Shown in pieces: positions 8,881-17,066 of a DNA stretch of 17,236 nt (position 1 is the first letter of the stretch; the number at the start of each line of letters is the position of its first letter). The translations under genes were made by a program, and so were the position numbers. Where the stretch lies: contig NWUY0300096294.1 of NCBI GenBank assembly GCA_004151065.3, forward strand, positions 1 to 17,236, in the 5' to 3' direction. The stretch comes from Larix sibirica. Its lineage: Eukaryota; Streptophyta; Pinopsida; Pinales; Pinaceae. The notes beneath the pieces were generated by a model, which did not search any database, was not told the origin of the DNA, and worked only from the letters and a program-made list of their open reading frames with translations.

Positions 8881-9566
8881 TAATTCCGTGTGGGAAAAAA
8901 AGTTTCATTGCATTATGTTTCATTACATATTCAGTTTCACTGCATTTATGGAAGAATCAAATGAAGGATTCAGTGTCATTAATGTTGGGAATAAAGTAGC
9001 ATAGAGATAGCCATCAAGCCATGAATAAATTTTCCCAAGTAACTATGACACAACATACCGAGTAATCATTCCGTATCACCCTAGGTCATCATTTTTCCAG
9101 TCATGTAACTCTTGTCAGCTAGAGTTTGTTTTTAGTTACCACTCTTTGTGTTAGATTTAAAGAGATCGTGAAAAAACATAGTGATGAAGTACCAGTACTT
9201 CAGCAAAAGGAACCCAAAAAGGTAATAGCTCGTAGGAAAGTACAAATATGTTTTCATCACCAATTAACCAACTTGCATAAGTTGAAGCTGGCAGCACACA
9301 TAAATAGATACAACCTATTTGTAGTTTGCCACATTATTTAGCATTTAAGGAAAGACGCGAGGAGTAATAATGGTCGAAGGACAGTCTTACTATCACACAC
9401 ATATATAAGGAGATGGGGATATTGCAAACGAACCATTAGTTTTCTATCAGAGTGAAGCACAATAGAGAGAGTTGGGGAGTTAGTTTCAACTGAATGTGTC
9501 ATGCATTGCGAGAATCTACTTTAGCTTTGAGTTGAAGTCAGTGCACGAAAGAGTGTGTGCATAGAG
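8881..9566 (+). other. non-coding gap between integrase and accessory ORF
   Basis: No domain was recognised in these 690 bases. A 71-codon open frame at 9126-9341 is Lys-rich, does not resemble a known protein and starts without obvious context. The stretch 8903-8945 contains three copies of TTTCAYTRCAT. In an intact element this gap could hold a splice acceptor or subgenomic promoter for the downstream frame. A TATATAAGG-like sequence occurs near 9402-9410, but no transcript evidence can be seen here. Confidence 0.4.
8903..8945. repeat. three short direct repeats TTTCAYTRCAT
   Basis: The 11-base word occurs at 8903-8913 (TTTCATTGCAT), 8918-8928 (TTTCATTACAT) and 8935-8945 (TTTCACTGCAT), spaced 15 and 17 bases apart. 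Function unknown. Confidence 0.7.
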
Positions 9567-12190
9567 ATGGTGACTACTCCATCAGTGAAAATAGTCAAAC
9601 CAATACCAAAGTGGTAAAATAGAATTCGATGTTGGAATTCCCCATCCCGCTGGAGGTAGAGATTAAGGGGCCATTGCTGGGAAAGGTCCCTTTCCTTAAA
9701 TATCCAGACTTCAACATTTTGGATGAAGTCCAATTTCTAAAGTTCGTAGTGGAGAAGCATATGTAGGTGGAGTGGATGGAAACAAGAGAAGAACACGTCA
9801 TCCCATATTCCTAGGTGCACCATCTCCATAAGTTGGGAATCCTGACCCTGCTGGATGTCCTGTACTTTGGGACGATATCATGAATTAATTCCTACGCATA
9901 GTTACACCTCATCTGTCTCCATGGAGGATACCTTTGGCTGGACTAGAGATATGAGATTACAGATGACGTCATCCATAGGATCTATGATCTTCTGCAGAAG
10001 AGCGAGGATCCTACGAGGTCATAGCCAATTCCTTAGAAGATGAAGTATATAGAAAGTTTAACATGCACATAAGGACTTGAGGTGCCATCATCTCTTCCAT
10101 ATCAGAGCATTGTGTGATATTTGTGACAAAAATACTCACTTGCAAGCTCCTTCAAAAGTGTCACAAGCATGATTTTCTGATAGGGGTCATAATTGCAACA
10201 AAGAGGTGTGCGATGGGCCATCGCATGAACTTGACTCAATACTTAAGGCTATAATTCATGTAGGACATCCTGGATGCACAAGAAAAAGGCACTTAGTTTC
10301 ACTACAACTAGGTCCTGTTGTTCGCTTGCATGGTGGCATGGAAGCCATCTCCCAACTACCAATATGATCACCCTACCCCAAAATACTTTGTGGCATTGAA
10401 GTTCCTTGTCCTGCAGTTCCAACTGGCTTGAGAAAAATAGGTCCTAGTTGACACTGCCTTTCAGCTGTGGTACACCAATATGCTCACAGGCATGATAGAG
10501 TCCTTTAGGATTCCATAGCCCATTGTGGATAGATATAAGGATGTTGTTATATTTGAGGTGGGTAGTCACAATGTCCTCATCACACCAATCCTAGAACCAT
10601 AGTTTAATACAAATGTCATGCCATTTTACATCACTTATGATGATGTCAAAGTAATGGTTGTGCATTGGCCAGAACACTTGCAACTGTTTTTGGATTCAGA
10701 TATAGAGATTCTAGAGGAATATGGAATCCATAAGAAGCATCAAGGAATAGTTACTGGCTCAAACCTACCCAATACATCAACCTATTTGTTGGAGAAGCAC
10801 AAGCAAGAGTCTATCCCATCTCAACAGTACAAGGATCAAAAGAATAAATAGAATAAATCCACTTCCCCACCGTAGGAACATGACCAATATGAGGAAGAAG
10901 AACCTGAAGAGAAGATTCCACTGACATACAATCCTGGAATAAAGCCACCTTCTTTAGTTTGGTGCAACATTTTTGAGGAATTTGGGATTGCAATTGAACA
11001 AGAAGAAGAGAAAGCACCAGAGAAGATAGAGACATCAGGGTAGGATGCAAGGAACTAGAGTACATTGTAGAAGAAACAAACATAGGTCAGCACAACGACA
11101 ATCCCTAGTATTTTTGAGTAGCTACAATTGAACCTAGAAGTCACTCAAATCCTCTAGAAGGACAAAAAGGAACAACTGCAAGAGATGGGGATGATCCTAC
11201 ACATAACCCCGAGCATAGAGGTGGAGTAGACATCAGAAGCAATCGGTACTATCCAAGCATAGGAATTGTAGAAATAGGTGCAAGAGGCCTTTGTGCACAT
11301 AAATATCAAGTTGAATCCCTTGGATATTACTATGTTTTATCCCCATAAGTTCTCATAAAAATAGCCACTTCCATATAATGATCTAGACCTACACCCGGTT
11401 CTGAAAAAGAACCTACAATATTTTGTTGCAGAGATTTCTGTTGAGTTGGGTGATTGACATGCACATTTGAGCCATTCTTATACTGGACTCAAGCATAGGT
11501 ACATGGAGGTGGTACAATAAAGATACCAAATTGAAGAAGAAGTGAAAAAGACATATGTTGCATTGCTAGTTGCTAGTTCTTTGACTACCGGCCAACTGCT
11601 TTATGTCTAGAAAGTCGCCCACATCAAAGACATGGTTGTCACACTTCAACAAGAAGCAATAGAAATCAGGGCACAGATCAAGCCAGAGCCATCCTGGGAG
11701 GAAATTGAACTTATAAGAAAATTTGAAGAAGTTACATAGGTTTTGGAACAAGCAAAATAGGGTAGTGTGACCTTAGGGGGGGTCGTAGACTACAAATTCA
11801 ATATTTTGAACCACCTATAGGATGTGCCCAAGCTGCAACAAGTGTATAAGAAAATCCAAAACTATGAGGCCTAGGTCGACACCAAGAAGCAAAGTCTAGT
11901 ATAATTGCCTCTATATATGAAGAAAGAAGCAATGATAGAAATAAACACCTTAACCAAGTAGATTAAAAATAACAAAGTAGAGCAAGAGACGGTCGCGAGG
12001 ATTGTCACTAGATGGAAAAAGTGGTGGATTCATTCGACACTAGTTAGCTCACTGACATAGCCAGTGAGTTAGAGCCCATTAGGGAAGGATTCTAGGAATT
12101 GGTCAACATCATGCACACGTGCCTACCCTCGGTGGAAGCCTTAGATCCCTAAGATGTGTGGCTCATGATGAGTTGCATCATAGTGTTGGG
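9567..12190 (+). pseudogene. downstream accessory ORF (aORF) of the retrotransposon, unknown function, broken
   Basis: A sense frame of roughly 870 codons fills the space between integrase and 3' LTR. It starts MVTTPSVKIVKPIPKW at 9567, shifts frame near 9615 (KGPLLGKVPFLKYPDFNILD, HMxVEWMETREEH), and shifts again near 10015. It then stays in one frame from 10036 to about 12015 apart from 32 stops, 25 of them TAG. A last shift gives MEKVVDSFDTS and LEPIREGF near 12015-12100. The N-terminal third is globular (LTCKLLQKCHKHDF at 10138-10176, FVALKFLVLQFQLA). The middle is acidic (EHDQYEEEEPEEKIPL, about 10876-10923). The C-terminal third is Gln/Glu/Lys-rich with coiled-coil character (RYQIEEEVKKTYVALL, IRKFEEVT.VLEQAK). 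I recall similar frames beside plant Ty3/gypsy pol genes but know no function. Its position matches env-like or accessory ORFs of the Athila/Tat group. Confidence 0.7.
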
Positions 12191-12194
12191 GGCT
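12184..12194 (+). other. G-rich tract, putative polypurine tract
   Basis: TGTTGGGGGCT lies directly before the start of the 3' LTR. A G-rich run here is the expected primer site for plus-strand DNA synthesis, although the pure-purine part is only the five-base GGGGG and is interrupted by C and T. Confidence 0.45.
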
Positions 12195-12871
12195 TGTTGG
12201 TGCCCAAGTTTTGTCTTAGTTGGACTGGCACCTGCAAGGAAGATAGTTGGAAGCAACCTATGCACCGATGAATTCAAATAGAAGCAAACTACATGTCGAT
12301 GAGTTCAGTTAGAGATTGTGTGCCACCATAAGTTTTTTAGTTTTGAACCTAAGCCTATATAAAGGCATGATTTGTAATGGGATGGGTTACATTATGTTAT
12401 GTGTTGTTTAGTGTTTGATCTCACAATTAGGCTGTGATGTTTTGGTTATGCTATATTTTTTTCAAGTGATTATATTGATGCATGAATGGTAAACTAGTAA
12501 GTTGTTGAGATTAATTTGAAAGTCATGGCTTGTAGTAAGTTCTTGAATATTAATATAATGCGACAGTTACCTATGACTTGTCTTGAGAAGTTTCTTTATT
12601 GTTGATTGTGTGATGAATGTTAAGTAGGTTAGAATATGAATGCTAGACTGTTAAATATTCAAATGCATGTTTGAGTGAAGAAATGATTACAAAGGTGACC
12701 AGAAAGAACCCATCCTCTCCCGCACATTCCTTATATTGGTCTATGTAATTTCATGCACTTGTCTCGAGTGATACCTTATCATTCTTGCATGGTATTGAAA
12801 ATGTTGGCTCTTGTGGATTTTTTGTTGGTGATGCATGTTGAACCCTGGGTCTGACTAAACCACAACCAACA
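12195..12871 (+). repeat. 3' LTR of the first element
   Basis: The repeat starts TGTTGGTGCC right after the G-rich tract and ends CCAACA, so its ends are a six-base perfect inverted repeat of the TG...CA type. The last 44 bases match the sequence just before the primer-binding site at the element's 5' end (37/44). It holds a TATA box at 12356-12363. At 677 bp the length is normal for a plant LTR. The following bases (CCCAC) could be a target duplication, but the 5' partner is deleted and cannot be compared. Confidence 0.8.
12356..12363 (+). promoter_or_regulatory. TATA box of the LTR promoter
   Basis: TATATAAA followed by GGC sits about 160 bases into the 3' LTR. This is the usual U3 position for a polymerase II promoter driving the element's RNA. 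Confidence 0.65.
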
Positions 12872-13628
12872 CCCACTAGGTGTTCCTCTGATGCTCAATT
12901 CAAGGTTGACTGTAGCCTTGTCAAATTAGCAGTTTCAGGCATTTAGAATGGGTGGTTTTAATAAACAACCTTTGGGAGCCTGAATCCACAAGATCACACC
13001 ATTCCAAAACAACTCTTTTTTCATTCAGGCTCATGTGAATTTGGTTATCCTTCGAGAATTTTCACGAGCCTAAATAAATGTTATCCATTGATCTTAGATT
13101 CGCTCATTGGTTCATATTTCCCTTTGACTTTAGCACCTTTTTTCTTATCTCCTGATCATGGTTCTAGATCATTAGGTCCTTCATCCTGAGAACTTGGTGC
13201 TAAAATTCAAATGTCCCCCCTGTCAGTCTACAACACTTGGGCACTTATTGATTTTATCATCTAGATTCTATTTAAGCACCCCAAGTGGTTGTTCGCTTAG
13301 TGTTCAAAATGAAATTTTATCCTTCGAGTTGCATATTCAAGAATCTATTAAGTACTTGAAAATTAATCTCTGTACTAACATTGGATAGAAAAAGGACAAC
13401 ATTTTGCTTGAGAGAGGATGAGAACAATATACTAGTGCCTTTTTCCACTGGGATATGGAGTCTACCCTTTATTTGACCATGACTACATGTTCGTGTGATC
13501 TTATAACCATTTGAAACTTAAGAGAACAAACCATTATGCTGAAAATTAAAGAATAATAGAAAGATAAGTACTGAAAAATTAATCTAACTACTAATGTACA
13601 TGATTGAAACATATTTTAGAATTCAATA
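12872..13628. other. unassigned sequence between two retrotransposons
   Basis: No recognisable gene on either strand. An open plus frame at 13194-13388 begins with GTG and resembles no known protein. Because the neighbouring element is on the minus strand and its pol ends at 13629, part of this stretch should be the 3' non-coding region or LTR of that element. No TG...CA-bounded repeat could be identified by eye. CpG is rare. Confidence 0.4.
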
Positions 13629-14700
13629 CTATAGAAAATACTTGAGAAGCCTCCCATTTACAGGGGATCCCAGAATATCTCCCTCCACATGAGAAAGATT
13701 GTATGTGTTATTATCTTGAACTATTGAAGTCTCAAAGGGCCCTATCCGTAGATTGTTAAAATTCCCATGCTTTCCTTTATATTCTCTCTTAGCATCCCAC
13801 TTGAGCACTAAATCACTTGGTTGAGATTTTCTTTCCATGAATTTTATTTCTCAAAAATGGCTTTCATCCTTCCCTAGTATTTTTTGGTTTTAGCATCCAA
13901 TTTTTTTCTTGTTTGTTGTACTTAAATCAATTGATGGATCCTCATTTGCATATCACCTGGTTCTCCCTCTTCGTTCTACAATAACTTCATGTTTGTTAAT
14001 CCTAGTTGAATAGGATAATTAGCTTCATTTCCATATACCGGATAAAAAGGTGAAGTACCTTTGACCTTCTATTGCTTATTATGTATTTCTACAAAGAATT
14101 CCTAATATGGGAATCTCGAGATTTCTTATTCGGGGACAACATTTTCTTAATAATTATGAATATACTTTGTTTTAGGACTCTGCCAGACCATTTCCTTGTG
14201 GGTAATAAAAAGTTGAATTCCCTAACTCTATGTTGTAATTTTGACAAAATTCCATCATCTTGGTAGACTTGAAAGCCTATGCATTTCTGGTAATGATATT
14301 CCTAGGGCACCCAAATTTGGATACAATATTTTCTTCTAGAAATTTGATTATAAGTGTCTCATTTGTTGACCTAGTAGGAATGGACTCTACCCATTTGGTG
14401 AAATAGTTAGTAGCTGTGAGAACCCACCTATGTTGAACACTAGAATTAGGATGAATTTCTCCTATGAAATCCAAACCCCATTGTTGAAAATATGCTTCTA
14501 TTTTAATGGGTTTGAGCGGACAAGGCATATTTTTCTTTCTTTCTTGCAAACAATTGACATTTTCAAGCATACTCTAACCATTTGACTAACATTTGAAATA
14601 ATGTAGGCCAATAATAATCATCCCTACGTACCTTGTATGTTGTATCCCTCTAAGCATGATGGCCACCACATATACCCTTATGAAGCTCAATTAATATTCC
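13629..14700 (-). pseudogene. integrase of the second element, broken
   Basis: On the minus strand the finger begins LHKGICGGHH (first His codon at 14682-14680), followed by a TAG. YYWPTLF and a partial Cys motif come next. The core is clear at 14570-14277: QQWGLDFIGEIHPNSSVQHR with Asp at 14471-14469, and FTKWVESIPTRS, FGCP then IITRNA, where Arg (14288-14286) stands in place of the second Asp. The Glu lies in GNGLAES (14180-14178), exactly 36 codons after the Arg, so the D-35-E spacing is kept. A TAA follows at 14174-14172. The C-terminus is at 13838-13629 (DLVLKWDAKREYKGKHG, RIGPF, VNGRLLKYF). Integrase would join element ends to host DNA; the lost Asp makes this copy inactive. Confidence 0.92.
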
Positions 14701-14837
14701 CTATGTTTCTTCTTTAATGACACAATTTAACAAAATTCCTAGTGGATTTTCTATAACAAACATTCATCCAAGATGCAATATTTAATTACTTTTAGTTTTA
14801 AGGATCTATCCTTGGCATTATCAAATTCTTAAGGGAA

Positions 14838-15100
14838 CTAAAGGTTTTGAAAATATAAAACTATGTCCTTATGCCATTCTGAATTGGAAAAAAATGGATT
14901 GTGAATACAATCTTCAAATTCTACTACTATTGGAATTTGAGAAATCATATTCACATCTAAAGTTTGACAATTTGACTTATCTAGAAGCTTATCTAGTCCC
15001 TGACCTTTATCCAATCTAGCTGACCACTTTATTTCCAAATCATATTCTTGTATGTTGGCTATTCATTTTCCTCTTCTTCCTTCAGTGTCAGGCTACCAAG
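14838..15100 (-). pseudogene. RNase H-integrase linker of the second element
   Basis: The minus-strand frame contains RRGK.IANIQEYDLEIK, with a TAG where Trp is expected, then KGQGLDKLLDKSNCQ and EWHKDIVLYFQNL. This is the standard linker between RNase H and the integrase finger in plant Ty3/gypsy pol (EYDLEIK, KGQGL, W.KDI). Confidence 0.75.
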
Positions 15101-15719
15101 GAGCATAATTGAAATTGTGGGGGAGACTCATAGAGGGGAAAATAGGGGGGAACTGATGCCAAATATATGAGAGAATGAAATCATTATGACTCCATGGGTG
15201 ACTCATAGAATAATTATCTAAACCAAGGGGACAAGGGATTCTAACACAAAATGAGACGATACACAATTTGCAGGAGTGCTGAAGAGCAATGTTTTGAATG
15301 GTTCCGTTGGTGAATGGACGTTGAAGAGTGAGTGCTATAATAACACTCAAATTTAATGGATTCCCATATGTATGAACATCTAATAAAAGGAGGTGGTTAA
15401 AAGAATCTCTATATAATGGTTTCTTAGGTGGGGTGGCTGCCTTAATGAGATAAGATGGAAAGGAGAGGATATAAGTGTCCAATGAATGACCAAATGAATC
15501 AATAGATGGATTATAGGAGATGGAACTGATGGGGGGTAGGACATTGATGATAATCTCCTTGAGGGATGAAACATAGTGACAAAACAATGTAATATTTGTA
15601 GTATAGATGGAGAAGTGGGATCTTGAGTGTGCAACATGAAACATCAAAATACCATAATTGGAATAAGTATGGTAGTCCATGGGTAGGACAATGAGTGATG
15701 ATGACATAGTAATATGCAT
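15093..15719 (-). CDS. 208-codon open frame, unknown protein
   Basis: This is the longest uninterrupted frame in the window, from an ATG at 15719-15717 to a stop at 15095-15093. The product is rich in Ser, His, Leu, Ile and Tyr (IPCPLGLDNYSMSHPW near the C-terminus). It shows no catalytic motif, signal or repeat that I recognise. The plus strand here is purine-rich, which favours open frames on the other strand, so the frame may be accidental. It begins where similarity to the second retrotransposon ends. If real, it could be a fragment of another inserted sequence. No plant promoter was seen upstream. Confidence 0.2.
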   Translation of the reverse strand: MHITMSSSLIVLPMDYHTYSNYGILMFHVAHSRSHFSIYTTNITLFCHYVSSLKEIIINVLPPISSISYNPSIDSFGHSLDTYILSFPSYLIKAATPPKKPLYRDSFNHLLLLDVHTYGNPLNLSVIIALTLQRPFTNGTIQNIALQHSCKLCIVSFCVRIPCPLGLDNYSMSHPWSHNDFILSYIWHQFPPIFPSMSLPHNFNYAPW

Positions 15720-16200
15720 ATGAGTGAAATATTATAGACTAGATGGAATCCCAATCCTATGGAGATAGAAATGATATGGGTATCTAATGGAAAGGGGTAC
15801 TACATAATGGAACCCATGTGAGAGAGGCTCTACTGTCGAGTAAGGGAAAATGAAAGAGTGGCTGGGACGGGACACTTACACAAATAGAGGGGACATACAT
15901 GTGTAGAGGGGATGGATAAGGTTGATGCACATGATGTTCTGTAGATGGTAATCAACTATACGCCAATTTGAAAAAGTATACCTATAGGGGGAGTTCATGT
16001 GTGGAAATGAAAGGGTCCCATCACAATCTAGTACTATACACATGGAAACAATACCAAGTGTTGACACAATATTTTTTCAATTTTAATGAAAGGTTTCCAG
16101 TCCAAAATTTGTTTTAAATTTTCCTTAGTCTAGTAAGGAAAACCCCAAGTCCCAAAAAAATGATCCATATGACCATTGACCATGCTAAAAGGAGCTAAAG
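15720..16200. other. unassigned, G/A-rich sequence
   Basis: No gene was recognised. The plus strand is purine-rich with recurring GAGGGG runs, for example near 15887-15892 and 15905-15911. Minus-strand frames here (such as 15876-16067) are short and unremarkable. From about 16060 the sequence turns AT-rich and then grades into the CpG-retaining block at 16200. Confidence 0.4.
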
Positions 16201-16406
16201 GATTGACGGTACTGCTTTGGAAAATACCATAATAAGATCGATGGTCTAGATCGCACAACGAAAGATCAACGGTGCAAGGGAAGTTTCGCTGGAGAAGAAG
16301 AAAGGTGGATAACAAGGATGAAGTCCGCCGAAATGTCAAATAAAGTGTTGTTAAATAAAGGCAGGGATCAATGGTCATTTGATAAAGCAGCGGATAGATC
16401 GACGGC
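16201..16406 (+). repeat. five copies of motif GATYRAYGGY
   Basis: Five ten-base matches lie on the plus strand: 16201-16210 (GATTGACGGT), 16236-16245 (GATCGATGGT), 16264-16273 (GATCAACGGT), 16366-16375 (GATCAATGGT) and 16397-16406 (GATCGACGGC). They sit upstream of the TATA box at 16567. An inverted 11-base partner of TCAATGGTCAT is at 16169-16179. Such clustering suggests protein-binding sites, but the factor is unknown. Confidence 0.6.
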
Positions 16407-16481
16407 CTACGTTCTTTTTGCACCGCTAACATGCATGATGAAATGAAGTTCATAGTGGTTGCAAAATACCATACCGCCTTC

Positions 16482-16633
16482 CACGTGTCAGCCTCTTGTC
16501 ATTTCGCAATTCGAAAATGTAGTAAAGGAAACCACTCTCCCGCGTTGCGAAACCACCTTGGGGGTGTATAAAAGAAAAAGGCACGTGAAAGGTTGGCATT
16601 TGTATTTTCGATGTCAAATGATTGAAACACGTG
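16482..16633 (+). promoter_or_regulatory. candidate plant promoter: three G-boxes and a TATA box
   Basis: CACGTG G-box cores, bound in plants by bZIP and bHLH factors, occur at 16482-16487 (in CCACGTGTCA, also an ABRE-like context), 16582-16587 and 16628-16633. A TATA box, TATAAAAG, lies at 16567-16574, 80 bases after the first G-box. Transcription would then start near 16600, leaving a leader of about 130 bases before the ATG at 16728. The block keeps many CpGs, unlike the rest of the window, which suggests it is unmethylated and in use. Two very short upstream ATG frames lie in the leader (16611-16625 and 16618-16647). Confidence 0.5.
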
Positions 16634-16727
16634 CATGCAACAAGTAAGCGACAAAGCATAGCTTTCGACTTGTCAGTTCCAGGTAGGCCCTCTGAAAGTC
16701 GTGAAAGTAGTTAGAAGTGTTTACGTA

Positions 16728-16886
16728 ATGGAATATTATAGTGAGACAGTTCCTCAGAATGTTGAAAATGCAAGAATAGAAGAAACCTTAGAAGACAAAG
16801 ATAGTGACATTTACGACCCTGTAATGGCTAAGCTCTTAGTTTCAGAAATCAAAAGAAGGTTGGAGGGTTTACATAATTTTTTTTAG
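16728..16886 (+). CDS. candidate first coding exon of a host gene, 52 codons if unspliced
   Basis: An ATG with G at -3 and G at +4 opens a frame of 52 codons to a TAG at 16884-16886. The product is acidic (EYYSETVP, EETLEDKDSDIYDPV), followed by a basic helix-like end (LVSEIKRRLEGL). No family was recognised. It stands about 155 bases after a TATA box in the CpG-rich block, as expected for a first exon. It could be a complete small ORF, or splice within it, for instance at a GTAATG near 16821, into the open frame at 17067-17236. Neither option can be decided from the sequence alone. Confidence 0.35.
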   Translation: MEYYSETVPQNVENARIEETLEDKDSDIYDPVMAKLLVSEIKRRLEGLHNFF

Positions 16887-17066
16887 ATGTGCATAGTGTT
16901 TATAAGTCCATTTTTATCCATTTCTATTCGGAACAGACTTTAGGGTTTCCATATTTTTTTTCGTGGTGCGCAATAAACTATTTTTAGAGTGAAAGAGTAA
17001 TTATGAATTCATCCAGAACACAAATTCTTTTCCCTGTCAATTCATCCACTGTCAGGAAAGCTTTAG
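16887..17066 (+). other. T-rich spacer or intron with a telo-box
   Basis: An AT-rich spacer with T runs and no open frame of note. TAGGGTTT (16941-16948) is a telo-box, a motif common near transcription starts of plant housekeeping genes. The stretch ends in CTTTAG (17061-17066), a usable 3' splice site, just before the open frame that reaches the window end. Confidence 0.35.

Larger units (their letters stand above)
1949..12871 (+). mobile_element. degenerate Ty3/gypsy LTR retrotransposon with downstream accessory ORF
   Basis: This is one old element, read on the plus strand. The order is 5' LTR remnant, primer-binding site, gag, protease, reverse transcriptase, RNase H, integrase, accessory frame, G-rich tract and 3' LTR. 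Placing integrase after RNase H is diagnostic of Ty3/gypsy rather than Ty1/copia. The 44-base overlap between the two LTR ends is 37/44 identical, which indicates an old insertion. Every coding module has stops and frameshifts, so the copy cannot be autonomous. A tRNA-Asp-like PBS combined with an extra ORF after pol recalls the Athila/Tat group of plant elements. The lineage was not proven and needs an RT tree. Confidence 0.9.
13629..15100 (-). mobile_element. second Ty3/gypsy element, 3' pol fragment, minus strand
   Basis: Reading the minus strand from 15100 down to 13629 gives the end of the RNase H/integrase linker (RRGK.IANIQEYDLEIK near 15025-15085, then KGQGLDKLL), the HHCC finger, the integrase core and the integrase C-terminus. 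Protein motifs differ from those of the first element, so this is another family. Reverse transcriptase and most of RNase H are missing upstream, and the sequence beyond about 15100 shows no pol similarity. The copy is therefore 5'-truncated or interrupted there. No LTR was located. Confidence 0.85.

Noticed and set aside
9521-9801. Two overlapping minus-strand frames of about 70 codons
   Set aside because: Both are antisense to the start of the accessory frame and show no recognisable features.
10036-12015. TAG read as a sense codon (alternative genetic code), as in some ciliates
   Set aside because: The many TAG codons at glutamine-like positions invite this idea. But TAA and TGA stops and frameshifts are also present, catalytic residues elsewhere in the element are lost, and the DNA is a plant retrotransposon. 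Mutational decay of CAG explains it better.
12872-12876. CCCAC as a five-base target-site duplication of the first element
   Set aside because: The 5' LTR is truncated, so its outer flank is gone and the duplication cannot be verified.
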